A stretch of DNA of 64,000 nt from Canna indica (taxonomy: Eukaryota; Streptophyta; Magnoliopsida; Zingiberales; Cannaceae), in NCBI GenBank assembly GCA_034359265.1, contig CP136890.1, positions 37,077,001 to 37,141,000 on the forward strand, read 5' to 3'. The stretch's first letter is position 1. Each line of letters opens with the position of its first letter. Position numbers and translations under genes: made by a program. Of this stretch, positions 34,661 through 45,299 are shown in pieces. The notes beneath the pieces are model-generated. The model was not told the DNA's origin and ran no database searches. It worked only from the letters and a program-made list of their open reading frames with translations.

Positions 34661-36151
34661 ACCTTTTGGTCTTTTTTGTACGCGTGTCTAGCTTCTTTTT
34701 GCGCTTTTTATTGTTCTCTTGTAAATTATAAGAAATGATGCTATATTTTGTTGCAATGAAGTAGTTTGTATACGAGTCTTGCCACCCTTTTTCTGTACCT
34801 AAATTGAATACTAATGTAGATATTAGGAAGAAAAGTAGTCATACCAGGCTTGTAGTATTCGCCACTACACCTAATTTTCATCTTTAGGAGTGGCCCAGAA
34901 AGATTCATCCGTTGAATTCACTGGCATGTTGTTAAGATTGATTGAAGGGTGGGCTTTCCTGGCAAGTGCTGGAGAGTATTTTTTTTATTTCTATAATGGT
35001 CTTTGTTAAAGAACCTCTCTTATATTCATTCCTATGCCTAGATTTCTAAAAAATCTTTCTTAATAATGATTGGACATGCTGTGATGAGCTGATTGGTTTG
35101 CCGGTGAAGAGGACGATTGCAAGACTACAAAAATAGTACGGTACAAACATGTGTTTGACAGTCAAGAGTGGCTGAGAGCTCACAGATATTAGATCATAGG
35201 ATGAACGGTTTATGATGAGTAAAATTTTGATTCCTTCTTAATTGAAGATATCCTAGCTAAATTTGGAAACAGAGTTTTAGAAATGGGGAACAGAGGATTG
35301 TATGGTAAAGCTATCCAAAAAAAGGATGAAGCAAAGCTACACCTATTCCCTTTTAAAATATAACATTTAGAATATTTGAATTAAATTATCCTATATCTAA
35401 TTGGCACCATTGACACAAAAAAAGGGTGCTTTCTATCAGTCTCACAAAACTAATGTGCAACCGTTACGATGCTCTCGAATGGAGCAACTGCCCCATTGCT
35501 ATCTCTCGAGATTAGATGGAGTAGCTCTAGAGCGACACGTCAGCACCAGTGTCCATATCATCCCATATCATCCCAATCGTAACGAGTGTTACGATTTGTG
35601 TTGGATTGGTATATCATAATGTACAGAAAATATGAATGGTATATCTAAATGTAGAGAAAATTAATTAGAACATCTATCTAATGTTTCACCTTATTCCAAG
35701 CTGAGTTGTTGAAAGTGTCATCCACAAGTCAAATGGTTGATTCATAACATGTAAGGACTTTGAGATCATCTCTTGTGGTATCAATATTTTGATGAATGAG
35801 AAGAAAGGTTTTATCTTGGAATTGGTATTCCAGTGAAAATATATTAAGTTTCTTTCGTGCCACACTACCATAGGATCAATGATGAGATTTTGTTATTTCA
35901 CAATTACAAAAACTGAGAAGCCTAATTGTAGATATAATATGATCTAAATTTCTATGATGGGTAAAGCTAACTAACTTGCAAGGAGGATTAATGACTAATG
36001 TATTGATTAACAAAGTAGATAGTAGCTCCTCTACCAAGTTCTATGAAGTATATATAAAGTTTATTTATAAGCAACATGTTTTTTGAAAACTACTGTAAGA
36101 GCTAGAAAATAACTGATCAAAAGATATCATAAGATGAATTTGAGGAGCTAC
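34661..36151. other. CACTA-2 interior after the SEND1 fragment
   Basis: The first 150-200 bases look like the SEND1 3' untranslated region (T-rich, with AATTATAAG and AATGAAG words). The rest is unassigned. A 9-bp inverted pair CGTTACGAT/ATCGTAACG flanks 35462-35584. Confidence 0.4.
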
Positions 36152-36258
36152 CTGAATTTACAAGGTTAGGTTGGGGTTTCCTTCGTCGTCTATTGTGGCC
36201 ATCAAGACGCTTCTGACAACTTCGCTTGACCTCGTCGAATTCAACAAGCAAATGAAAC
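36152..36258 (-). pseudogene. Captured SBP-box (SPL) exon
   Basis: On the minus strand, CTGCAG precedes a 107-bp open block that reads [18 protein letters not shown] then [12 protein letters not shown] and ends at a GTAGCT donor. This is the second half of the SBP DNA-binding domain (family form RFHxLxEFDEx[16 protein letters not shown]), including the Cys and His of the second zinc site and the bipartite nuclear signal. The block starts exactly at the intron position conserved in plant SPL genes (within the Arg before FH). The first half of the domain is not present nearby. SPL proteins regulate flowering and phase change; here only one exon was captured. Confidence 0.85.
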
Positions 36259-37439
36259 CTGCAGGAATAGTTTGTCCAGGAAAAGGAAATTGAAATCAGA
36301 TATTGCTAGGTAAGAAGAAATAAAGAAATATTAGACATACACTGAATAAAACAAGGATGTTATTTCAAGCAATAAAGAGTTAAAAGTTTTATAGTACATT
36401 TAATTTCCGAAACTACAATACTGGCTGAAGTCTGCCAAAAATGGTCGCACATAATTCTCACACAATGTGAGCAAAACCATCTAAGCCAAAACTAAAACAA
36501 GAACAGAACAATCATATATTCATCCAAAGGCATTGCAATGTTGATAGCAACTTGAAAAACTTGCCCTTGGAATGTCCTGGGTTCCTAATTCTCCTCTATT
36601 CTCTTTTATAAATTCTTCATGATTAGTATTTTCTTTTTCTCCTTTTTTGTTCTAGTTTCTTTTTAGCTTATATGGACCACTACAAAAGCAGCTATAAAAT
36701 TTGTTATAAAATAGGCATCAGTAACACACTAGTCCTACTATATGGACCACTACAAAAGCAGCTATAAAATTTGATTTTTCAAGTTGCTACAACAAAAAAA
36801 AGAAAACATAGGCATCAAGTAACCCTATGTTTCTACAACAAAAAAGGAAATAGAACAAGAAAGACTGCCAATAAAATCAATGACCTTTTACATAGAACAT
36901 TGAAAAGATCTATAACATTGAAATGATATGGAATTGATATTTGCTGCTTCTCGCGTGGCTGAGGACGGGGCTCGACAAACTCTCTCTCCATCTCCATTGT
37001 TGGGGACTTGGTTTGAGATTTTGGCTATAGCTAGTTTATGTTACTGGTTGTCCTACATATATGAAAGCTTTTGGTGGATTTGATAAGGTGTGCTTCTTCT
37101 GTAATGATCTTGTTCAACTGAACCAAAAAACCACGTGGTGGAATTGATGACTCCCATAAACCTAATCCTCTTTACTGCTTTTCTCATATCATATAGCATT
37201 AAATCAAAATTTGTCACACAATCTCAAATAAAGATTAACTCTGGACAATTCAGATATTGCAAATATTACACGATCCTCTTCAACAACATGACTAATGCAA
37301 ACTTGCTTACTCTGTCAACAAAAGATGTAGTTGGAGTTGGAACTTGATGTGCTTTCTTATCTTAGATGGGCACTTGTTTTATTAGGCAAATATTTCCCTT
37401 TTTGACCAAGCTAGTTGGAGAAATTAACCATGCTTGGGA
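36259..37439. other. CACTA-2 interior without recognised genes
   Basis: AT-rich sequence with a direct repeat of ATATGGACCACTACAAAAGC (36670 and 36740) and several CTACAACAAAAAA words. No coding motif is recognised. Confidence 0.4.
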
Positions 37440-37860
37440 GAAATTAAACATTTGCTCGCTTACCTTTCCACGCACAGGAAGGTCAGACCAGCACTGGAAG
37501 ATAAGGTGAGATCAGCCGATCACAGCATCGGGTTTGTTGCAAGGGGAGGTGTCACTGGGGACGGGAGATGAGAAGTGATCACCGAGGGAGAAAGGGAGAC
37601 GAGAAAGGTGTCACCGGCATTGCAAGGGGTGTCGCCGGGGGTGGGAGACGAGAAGGGGAGGTGTCGTCGCGAGAGGAGATTGAGGAGAGAAAGGGAGGCA
37701 CGGGGAGAGAGGGATCGCGTAGGGAGTTTGTGGGCTGCAGGGATTTTGTCGGGTGTAGAGAAAAGGCATTAGGGATTTTGTCGCGCGGGTTGATTGCAAA
37801 AACAGTGAGCGAAATATTACTTTGAGGAGGCAAAATATTTGGTCGGCTGAAGGAAAAATT
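37440..37860 (-). promoter_or_regulatory. GC-rich leader region at the right end of CACTA-2
   Basis: A purine/GC-rich block (GGGAGACGAGAAGGGGAGG-like words) sits just inside the right subterminal repeats, upstream of the minus-strand TNP2 gene. In En/Spm elements the promoter and first untranslated exon lie here. That function is inferred from position only. Open frames on both strands are low-complexity shadows. CACTA-1 has a similar block at 39370-39655. Confidence 0.4.
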
Positions 37861-37877
37861 TATAGATTAATTTACCA

Positions 37878-37960
37878 ACCAATTCTTCTATCCGTTGGTA
37901 ATTTTGTTAGTAATACCAACAAATCGAATCCGTTGGTAACAACTCGATCCGTTGGTTTTC
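37878..37960. repeat. Right subterminal repeats of CACTA-2
   Basis: CCGTTGGTAATTTTG, ATCCGTTGGTAACAAC and GATCCGTTGGTTTTC, the same words as in the left domain. Confidence 0.9.
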
Positions 37961-37968
37961 TTGTAGTG

Positions 37969-38058
37969 GGGCTTGGACAAGCGAAGAAGATAAGCTGCTC
38001 TCAGACTATATCATGGCTAATGGTCTTGGTAAATGGAGAAGCTTACCTTCTAATGCTG
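37969..38058 (+). pseudogene. R2R3-MYB exon 1, downstream part
   Basis: In one frame the block reads [20 protein letters not shown] then [10 protein letters not shown], the R2 repeat of a plant MYB: first Trp in AWT, acidic SEED, second Trp in GKW, and the LPxxAG end. It stops at G|GTAAGA, matching the phase and position of the conserved first intron of R2R3-MYB genes (after AG). The type is closest to the C1/TT2-like group by its leader. Exon 2 (CGKSCRLRW) is not found in the following 1.8 kb, so only this exon was captured by CACTA-1. Confidence 0.85.
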
Positions 38059-39369
38059 GTAAGAGTATTCAATTGTACAATTCTAAGTCCAAGTTGGTAA
38101 TATCTATCACCGGACTTAGTTAGAATAAGGATCCACTAATATCATTAAAATGGAGCCATAGAAGTGATAGCACATTTAAATAGCCGGGAGCCTATACTGT
38201 GGTTAAGAAACTCAGAAGATTATGAGTTATGACAAAGCCATTGCAGTTTGGTCTGTGTGCTTCTAACAATTAAGTTTAACCTTCATTGAACTTATGTTAC
38301 TCCATTTCTCTATACATGAACATCCTCTTGATATCCTACTTTCAAAAACTTCAGTATTTGAAATCCAGATATCAAAGTGAAATTAGTTTGTCACGCAATT
38401 ATCTTGCAACTCTGGTAATACATGGTTCTCATCTGCAAACACATCCAAGTTGGCTGGAGTTAATATACATCACAACTATAAAAATAAACAACATTGTAAC
38501 TGAGTAGAAAAATGTATTGATAATAATTTTTAAGGGTCACGTACAGTACTGAGATGGAGTTAGATATTTAAATGGTGAGATATATCTATAGTTTTTCTTA
38601 GTTGCTGGAATTAAGAACAAAGTAGATAAATACACAAAAATCATTTATTTGATTACTGAAGGAACCATCTCTGTGTGGCTTAATAACCTGAAAGAATTTC
38701 AACCTAATTTAAAATTTACTTCTGGTGTTACAGTTCTGACCTAAGTGTCAGAATTGAACCACTTGCTCCACTTGCTGTTTTCCAACCAATCAAGCAATTT
38801 GGATTGTTCAAAATATAATAACCCAAACCATTAAAAAACCTATTTTCTGAAGCAGACTTCAAGATCAATATAAACTTCCCAAAATAGCAAGAACTCTCTT
38901 GATTCTTATCAACTATCAGTGAACCTAGAGTAGATCCAATTGGATAAATCTGATTCCGTTGATGCCTTTTCGGTTTTCACAGTCATCTACATTCCTAAAC
39001 TCAGTTTCCCAAGGAAAATGTAGCCAGAAAAGACTGTGATTCACAGTAAAATTATATTTGACCTAAACAAAAACATAAAGAGAAGTTCGGATGAAAAGGC
39101 ATCATCTGGAAAAATTCCCAGCCGTTTTATGTCATATATTAAGCAGGTATACCAAAACAATTTAAAATAAATGCTAGAGATTCACAAAAACAGGAAGAGT
39201 AAAAGTGAAAAGGAAAAGATCTTGCGACTTTTCCTGTCCCTTATCTCCAAGAGAGAGTAGAAGTAGCTTCCGTTGAGGTGGAGAAGACGGCTAATTTAGT
39301 CGCGGGAACGGTGAAACCAAAGAATGAGGGAAATCAAGCATAAATTCCTAAATTTAAATCAAGAAACAG
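38059..39369. other. CACTA-1 interior, right part
   Basis: The first bases would be the MYB intron 1. No MYB exon 2 is found. The rest is AT-rich and intron-like, without recognised coding motifs. Confidence 0.4.
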
Positions 39370-39864
39370 TCAAGTAAGAAGGACGACGACGATGGATGAC
39401 GGCTGGAGGTAGGGTGTAGTCGGGCCGGAGATAGGGTGCGGAGAAGGCGATGGACGACGATGGAGATTCTGGAGACGGTGCGAGTGTGAAGGCAGGGGGC
39501 GCTCAGACAAGAAAAAGGACAGCGGATTTGGTGCGAATGGAGGAGAAGGCACGATTAAGAAATTTGGTGATAGGGTTGCAGATTGGTGAGATTGGAGGAG
39601 AAGGCGCGTTTGCTAAAAGAACAAGGGAGAAGGAAATATTATTAGGAGATTGAGCCGGCTGCTGTAATATATATAATTAATTAATTAAGTTTATTTTTAT
39701 TTAATTTTAATATGATTGAATTTTAATGATGATGGATTTAGAGGCCAATGTTATTTATAAAATTAAAAATAAAGATAAATTTTTTTGATTGTCTCTAAAT
39801 CTTATATTTTGAGACAAATAATTATATATTTCTAAATAATTATCTCTAATTAAGGCTTGTGTTG
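39370..39864. other. GC-rich block and right subterminal domain of CACTA-1
   Basis: 39370-39655 is a GC-rich, ACGACGATGGA-rich block like that of CACTA-2. From 39775 the words TTGTCTCTAAATCTTATA and TGAGACAAATAATTATATATT mirror the left subterminal repeats, ending in the terminal inverted repeat at 39855-39869. Confidence 0.65.
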
Positions 39865-39869
39865 TAGTG

Positions 39870-40030
39870 AAAGGCTCCAAGCTTTCACCACTCCCGATTT
39901 CCTTGGAAAAAAACGGAGACAAAAATACGACGAATGTTATAATATAGTACATCAATTCGCTTGCTTGCATCTTGGTTAGATCCACCTTCAAACAAGAAAT
40001 TTGTTCCTTCAACTTTGCTTTATCCTTCTT
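39870..40030 (-). pseudogene. Possible host exon at the CACTA-1 insertion site
   Basis: On the minus strand a frame reads KLKEQISCLKVDLTKMQASE and then a hydrophobic MYYIITFVVFLS, a coiled coil followed by a membrane-like segment, continuing into GSGESLEP up to the insertion point. If CACTA-1 and one AAA copy are removed, this frame stays open into the minus-strand frame at 5971-6201. I do not recognise the family, and the open frame may be chance. Confidence 0.3.
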
Positions 40031-40297
40031 TTCTTAGCAATTCTCTTTTGTACTATTCCAATCTGCTCATTAACTAACCAATAATGGTATGTATATTTCA
40101 TTAAATTGGATAATAAATTGGAGAAGATTGGATATGAATCTTTTTAATCCGGTGTACATCAGATATCATATTAATTTTATATTATTCAATGCACTAAACA
40201 AATAATGGATTCAAATTTATATCTTATCATATCTCCCTTAATCCTATGAAACAAACAAGCACTTAAAAACTTATAATCATCTTCGTGTAAAGTTATG
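40031..40297. other. Unassigned sequence
   Basis: No coding or repeat structure recognised. Confidence 0.4.
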
Positions 40298-40649
40298 GAT
40301 TAATTAATGTATCTAGCTCAAACTATGACCCTTTTCACAAATTATGTCCAACCTTTAATTTGTATCAATTACATCCCGAACTATCAGATTGATATCAATT
40401 CTAGCCCGACATCAGATGCTCGTCAATGCAACAGTTAGATGCTCACGTGGCATCTAACTCAACAAATTAAAAATATTTTTTACTATCACTTGTGCTATGT
40501 CAGCATGTAATAAAAATTATTATAAAAGTATATAAATAAGGAAAATTAATGTATCTATCCAAACTTTGGTCCTTGTAACAAATCTATCCCAACATTTAAT
40601 ATTTCCCCTTAATTTATCCCAAACTTTGGGCTAGATACATTAATTAACC
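40298..40649. mobile_element. Small fold-back/MITE-like element
   Basis: GGATTAATTAATGTATCTAG at the left pairs with CTAGATACATTAATTAACC at the right (terminal arms about 25 bp), and a second inner copy AATTAATGTATCTATCC lies at 40543. Length is about 352 bp with no coding capacity. No target duplication is clear. Confidence 0.65.
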
Positions 40650-40939
40650 CTAAGGTTAAAAATAAAACCGGAAGGTAAGGTGAAGATCTCACTCGCCATT
40701 TCAGACATCTCAAAAATGACCTCCATGGATTGCAAGAGCTACTCGAGGGGTATTCTTTGGCATTAATACCATATGCAAACTAACCCCCTTCTTAAATTCA
40801 ATGCCTCCAACATTGTAGATCCACCATAGAAAGATACTCAATCGGACATCGTACACTACGAATGGAAGTGTTAGCATTGCGTACAAGCCAATTGCTATTA
40901 TATAATTTGAACATGATTATACATATATTATTGAGAAAA
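40650..40939. other. Unassigned sequence
   Basis: A minus-strand frame near 40790-40900 looks protein-like (LPFVVYDVRLSIFLWW) but matches no family I know. Confidence 0.3.
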
Positions 40940-41524
40940 TCATACTTTTGGTCCCCACAGTTCGCTCCAATTTTGGTTTTAGTCCCCACACTTTATTTTT
41001 GTTTAGGATTTGGTACCTACCGTTACATGAGGCATAAACGGAGCTGACGTGAATAACAGATGCTGACTGGACATGGCTGACGTGGAGTCTGCAGGGATCA
41101 ACTTTGTAATTTATGGGAATTAAAACCAAAATTTTATAAACTATAAAGACTAAAACCAAAATTCAAGTAATTATTTTTCATAATAAATATAAAAAATCAC
41201 AAAATATTTTTTTAATTTATTTATAAATAATTATAATATTTAAAAATATTAGTATTGATAAAACTTTTTACCGATTAAGGTGATTTGTTATGAATTTTAT
41301 ATTAAAAAGTGCGATGACATGATTATATATTTAGAAGATTAGTTTAATATTTGCATGATTAATTTATTTTCTATTAATACATAAATATGTGATTTCGTAT
41401 TCTTGCATTGAACACATTAATTGAACATAGAACATATTAATATTTTGCAGTATGTTCTATATCTTTGAATATTCCTTAACAATGTTCACAAAATCGTAGC
41501 AATAACCTTGTATTATAGCATCGA

Positions 41525-41575
41525 CACTACAACAAATGTATGGGAAATCGACATTTATTAGAGTGAAAATCAACA
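41525..41575 (+). mobile_element. Orphan CACTA-like terminus
   Basis: CACTACAACAAATGTATGGG resembles the terminal repeat of CACTA elements. No partner end (TTGTTGTAGTG) or subterminal repeats are found near it, so it is at most a remnant. Confidence 0.35.
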
Positions 41576-42055
41576 CTTTTTTACGTTTAAAATCTAATTT
41601 AAACTGCTTTGAATGCACCAAATTTAGGATCAAAATGGAGGTGAGAAGGTGATCAGTGAAGAGATGAGCAGATCAGGAGAGCAGGTTTTTGAAATCTGCA
41701 ACCACTGCGGAATTCATGATAAATTAAGATAATTACCGGATAAAAACTAATGCCTAATGACGACATCAGTTTAAATCCACCCAAATTAACGTAAATTACT
41801 ATAGTTTGCTCAATTTTATTATTTTTAAATATTATAATAATTTATAAATTAATTTAAAAATATCTTGTGGTTTTTTATATTTTTTTACGAAAAAAATAAT
41901 AATTTTGGTCCCTATATTTTACTTGAATTTTGATTTTAATCTCTATAGTTTACAAAATTTTGATTTTAGTCCACATAGTTTATAAAGTTGGTCCAACAGA
42001 CTTCACTTCAGCAATGTTCAGTCAGCATCTAGCATTTGTTATCCACGTCGGCTCC

Positions 42056-43770
42056 TGTCACGCCCCAACTCAGGGTACGCGTGATCGGCCAGGGTACGAG
42101 TCAGTACCCCGAAGCCTACCCTATGCACTGACTAACAACTCACAAAAATATAAACAAAACACATCAAGTAATGACCAAAACATACAATAACAACTTTTAT
42201 TAAAAGTTCACTCACGAAATCTCCGCCAATCGGGTCTAACACCTAGCGGATCCGCTGGTGCAATCTCAAGACCCTATAAATCGCTGAGTCGTGTGCTTGC
42301 CATCCGGCGAGCTAGTGACACTTCTCAGTAGACCATCAACCATAACCCAAAACCAGGTTGCGCAAGTATGTTGTGTTTTGCTCCTCGGGCATTGCCCATA
42401 TCCGACCCCTTACCCTAGGGTCTCACTGTTTCCTTAAATGAAGCACCTAGTGAGTGTATCTTGTATCTAAGTTAAATGATACCACTAGTCATCTAAACCA
42501 TTCTTCCTAGAATGAGCGAACTCGCCGACTATGAAGGCACTCGGCTTACCATAGTCACATACTCACATCACTTGCCAAATTAGTCATGGGTAATAACATC
42601 ATGAAGAACTTGAATTAAAGAGGATAATTTCACTAAATAACCAATAGAGAACATGCATTAAACATAGAAATAATTAGGCATAATATCTGAATTTAATAAA
42701 TCTTTCCTTTGAAGCATATACCATAACCACCCTGCCCATATAAGCATTAGCAAGAACATTATCATATTCATTAGAATGCGGATTTTAAGATTTGCTATCA
42801 ACTACTAGATGAACAGGAATCATGTAATGAAATTTAACCTTAACACTAAACATGGAAGTAGGAAATAAAATAACCCAACATGAGATACAACGCGTCGATC
42901 CGAACAGTCCCCACTTTCCACCCCTCTATCATGCTCGGCTAACTCAAGCAAGGAAGTAACCTGCTCGGCTGAGTCCCCTAGGGGTGGTGAACAGGGCTGC
43001 GGCAACAATACAAGCATATTTCGCATTTTAAATCATATCGAACATAAGGCGATCCGTGAGTTGCTAGACGAGCGAGGAAATTTGGGGAAAATTTTGGCAT
43101 GAACTTTCCCCTTTTTCCTCCACTCGGCCAGCCCTCAAAAACATGAAATAAATCCAATTGAGACATAAAATCGCATGTATTCATATTGATTAAAGTTCTA
43201 GTACTAGAAGATGCATTGATCGACAAGAAAAACTCGAGAAAAGAGTCCGATTTGAAACAACAAGGGTCGGCTACCCGCCTCCCCTCATAAGCACTCTAAC
43301 CACTCACCTTGATTAGATCCCCGAGGAAGCCTCGATGAAGATGATCTCCAGTTTCCTCGAGAGTCGACACGAACTCGGCGCCGACGAGATCTCCCCTCTC
43401 TCCCTTCTCCCTTCTCCCTCTTGGTCGGGCTGTGTGCGGCTCCAAGATGAGCCGCATGGCTCATGATGAGGGATTATATTCCCTCATCCAATAATGACTC
43501 GAATGCCCCTCATACGACTTAACCTCTACTCAATTCGATCCGAGTCCGATTCGGGCTCCGATTCTCTCCGCACTCAAGAGTCGAACTCGACTTCAATAAG
43601 ACATCTATGCATATGAGGAAATAACCATTGAGCTAATTTAAACTTCATATTTTCATGGGTCGAGTTATGCCTTCTACTCGAGGTGATTCCGCGGCTCGAC
43701 CCGACTAACCCCCGATTCGGTGCGCTGCACCAAAATAAATTTTTATATTAGGAAATTTTTGGATCTTACA
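42056..43770 (-). mobile_element. Second solo LTR of the Tekay/Del-like family, reversed
   Basis: It starts TGTCACGCCCC and ends GGATCTTACA. Flanks are GCTCC (42051-42055) and ACTCC (43771-43775). The pre-insertion sequence can be judged from the other arm of the fold-back, which supports GCTCC as the original, so the second copy carries one substitution. At 1715 bp it is shorter than the LTR at 6291. It shares the GGTGCAGCGC block and the coding-free layout. The sequence AGATGAGCCGCATGGCTCATGATGAGGG-like core is also common to the family. Confidence 0.88.
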
Positions 43771-43799
43771 ACTCCGTTTAGGCCTCATGTGAAATTTGA

Positions 43800-43885
43800 A
43801 ATTATATTCTCAATCAAACATTGGTTCCTTATTTGTTATCATCAAAATCAAGATTGAAATCGAGGTTGAAAACCTTAGGCCAACA
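43800..43885 (-). mobile_element. SIRE-type copia LTR 5' end fragment
   Basis: Read on the minus strand it starts TGTTGGCCTAAGG and continues through ATTTTGATGATAACAAATAAG, matching the start of the SIRE LTR at 59582 (TGTTGGCTTAAGG...). Only about 85 bases are kept. Confidence 0.6.
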
Positions 43886-44050
43886 ATGTATGCTCAATTG
43901 AAATAATATCTTATTTATTGGATATTAGATACAATGGTATTGATACATGAATGTGGAGCTCGTTATGAAACAATTTTATTAAACTAACTTCTTGTCGATT
44001 AAGAAATTCTCATGTTGTAGTCGCATGAGTATATCTCTTTACATCACCGG
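43886..44050. other. Unassigned sequence between two SIRE LTR pieces
   Basis: AT-rich; nothing recognised. It may be part of a rearranged SIRE LTR pair. Confidence 0.35.
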
Positions 44051-44640
44051 TGTTGGCCCAAGGGTTCAACCTAGGCCTCATTCTCTATTTTGATAATAAC
44101 AAACATGAAACTAATTTATTTGTTGAGCGACTAGATTTCAACAGGAGTTAACAGAGCCTGTTCGGTCGACGTTCGGCCGAATGTTCGATCTACCAAACCA
44201 TCGACCAGAGGTGCGATCGATGGACGCAACGAATAGTTTTTTATCCCTTGCAACGGGCTATTATAGCCCCATGTCTTCATGTCTTATAAATACAAGCCTT
44301 AATCCACCCTCTTAGCCTCTCCCACTGTTCACATAGTTTATTCCTAATCATTTGAGCTTTAGAGTGTGATCCAAAAGTCCTAATTCTCTCATTCAATCTC
44401 TCAAGTGGTAGTCTTCTCTCTTCAAGCCTCTCAAGGCAACTCTCTTCATCATCTTGAGGTGTTGGAAGGCAAGAAGGCTGGTGAAAGGAGCTCTACAAGT
44501 TTGCATATAGTTCTTAGCTCCTTTAACTTGTTTTCATATTGTTTTTTATATCGAAACCTTGAGTGTAGCTTGCAAAGTGTGCTTGTAGACACCTTGGTGT
44601 GTTATAGATTTTTGTTTTGCTAGAAAATAGGAATTGATGA
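44051..44640 (+). mobile_element. SIRE-type copia LTR, plus orientation, end uncertain
   Basis: It begins TGTTGGCCCAAGGGTTC, followed by ATTTTGATAATAACAAACATG as in the other SIRE LTRs. It has the CGGTCGACGTTCGGCCGAA palindromic words (44163-44180) and a TTATAAATACAAGCC promoter box near 44284. The right end could not be fixed and 44640 is an estimate. No polyprotein follows, so it is a solo or truncated LTR. Confidence 0.6.
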
Positions 44641-45299
44641 AAGGAATGGTACCCTTGAGCCAATTACTATGTGTTTAGGTACTATTCAAGGGTAATCAAC
44701 TTAATGAGGTGACTTTTTCATCATATGCTGCATCTTTAATTTTTAAGATTACGATGAACCCCATGAACCCGGGCAAATGATTTTGAGGCCATGATGAGAT
44801 CATGTTAGTGAGACTTGGAATCCAAATGACTCTGTTTTAAATATTCCTAGTCATAGGGTCACCAATTAGAGGATCGGTGATTCCGGATAGACTAGTGCAC
44901 TTAGTACATGCCCTATACGATAAGGGGTAACTGATCTCACAGCTACCTATGAGCTGTCATTAATGTACATGTGTAGGTGCTCATTAGAGAATGAGTTCAC
45001 TTAACGGACCTGCACGAGGAACACAAAATGGAATCTTTACATGAGTGTCAATAGGATGTTCCTTGGGTGATAGTAGGTGCAAGCAGTACTTGGACCTGAG
45101 ATTGTCATGGTTACCTTGTGAGTGATGAAAACCCATTGCTTTGGTTCTATCCCTACATGGTCCTCAGCATCACGTGCCGGGTATTACTGGGTATGGGGAA
45201 GCATTCATGGAGGTAGGTGAGCAACCAACATAGAATCAGTTACTTCTAGTGAAATAATATAATGTCCTATGTGTCCCTACAAGTGTCGACTCAGGAATC
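44641..45299. other. Unassigned repeat-like sequence
   Basis: Low-complexity is absent and the stretch reads like LTR or leader DNA (GGGTCACCAATTAGAGGATC and similar), but I find no boundary or coding part. It directly abuts the truncated gypsy LTR. Confidence 0.35.

Larger units (their letters stand above)
21527..37968 (-). mobile_element. CACTA-2: decayed autonomous-type CACTA element carrying captured gene fragments
   Basis: It begins CACTACAAAAAAATAAGGTA and ends CCGTTGGTTTTCTTGTAGTG, so the inverted ends share CACTACAA plus an A-rich tract. Flanking triplets are GAG (21524-21526) and GGG (37969-37971), one mismatch from a 3-bp duplication. Subterminal domains carry inverted ACCAACGGA/TCCGTTGGT repeats. 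On the minus strand are a TNP2-type transposase gene (29197-32943) and a TNPA-like gene (22277-27056), both with stops. The element has also gained a SEND1/GEN-like 3' gene half (plus strand), an SBP-box exon (minus strand), an unrecognised exon at 28796, and LINE and copia scraps. It sits inside the MYB exon of CACTA-1. Confidence 0.9.
6203..39869. mobile_element. CACTA-1: non-autonomous CACTA element with captured gene fragments, hosting three nested insertions
   Basis: The left terminus begins CACTACAACAAAAATGACAA at 6203, and the right terminus ends TTGTGTTGTAGTG at 39869, so the inverted ends share CACTACAACA. The flanking triplets are AAA (6200-6202) and AAA (39870-39872), the 3-bp duplication expected for CACTA elements. 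Both ends have subterminal repeats built on TTAGAGACAA and GCCTCTAAAAATATTA words. Subtracting the solo LTR (6291-8856), the gypsy element (10250-20457) and CACTA-2 (21527-37968) leaves about 4.45 kb. That remainder has no transposase reading frame but carries a mitochondrial SAM-carrier fragment and an R2R3-MYB first exon. It therefore looks like a gene-capturing, non-autonomous CACTA. AAA is a weak duplication by itself; the shared TIR and subterminal words are the stronger evidence that both ends belong together. Confidence 0.82.
40940..43799. mobile_element. Second large fold-back element, interrupted by a solo LTR
   Basis: The left arm (40940-41180) contains TTTTGGTCCCCACAGTT, ACATGAGGCATAAACGGAGCTGACGTG and AACCAAAATTCAAGTAATTA. 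The right arm has the complements: TTTACTTGAATTTTGATTTT (about 41918-41937), TTATCCACGTCGGCTCC (42039-42055) and CTCCGTTTAGGCCTCATGT (43772-43790). The right arm is split by a reversed gypsy solo LTR (42056-43770) and ends abruptly after CATGT. The outermost part of the right arm is therefore missing. Confidence 0.68.

Noticed and set aside
36500..36620. Start of a LINE endonuclease domain (WN-x-R-G-like word near 36570)
   Set aside because: Only a few residues resemble it and no neighbouring motif supports it.
37568..37833. Gly/Arg/Glu-rich open frames on both strands
   Set aside because: Purine-rich leader of CACTA-2; all frames are open because of composition, with no family motif.
38059..39369. 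MYB exon 2 downstream of the captured exon
   Set aside because: No CGKSCRLRW or R3-type sequence found in any frame.
41525..41575. A complete CACTA element at this position
   Set aside because: One terminus only; no partner end or subterminal repeats.
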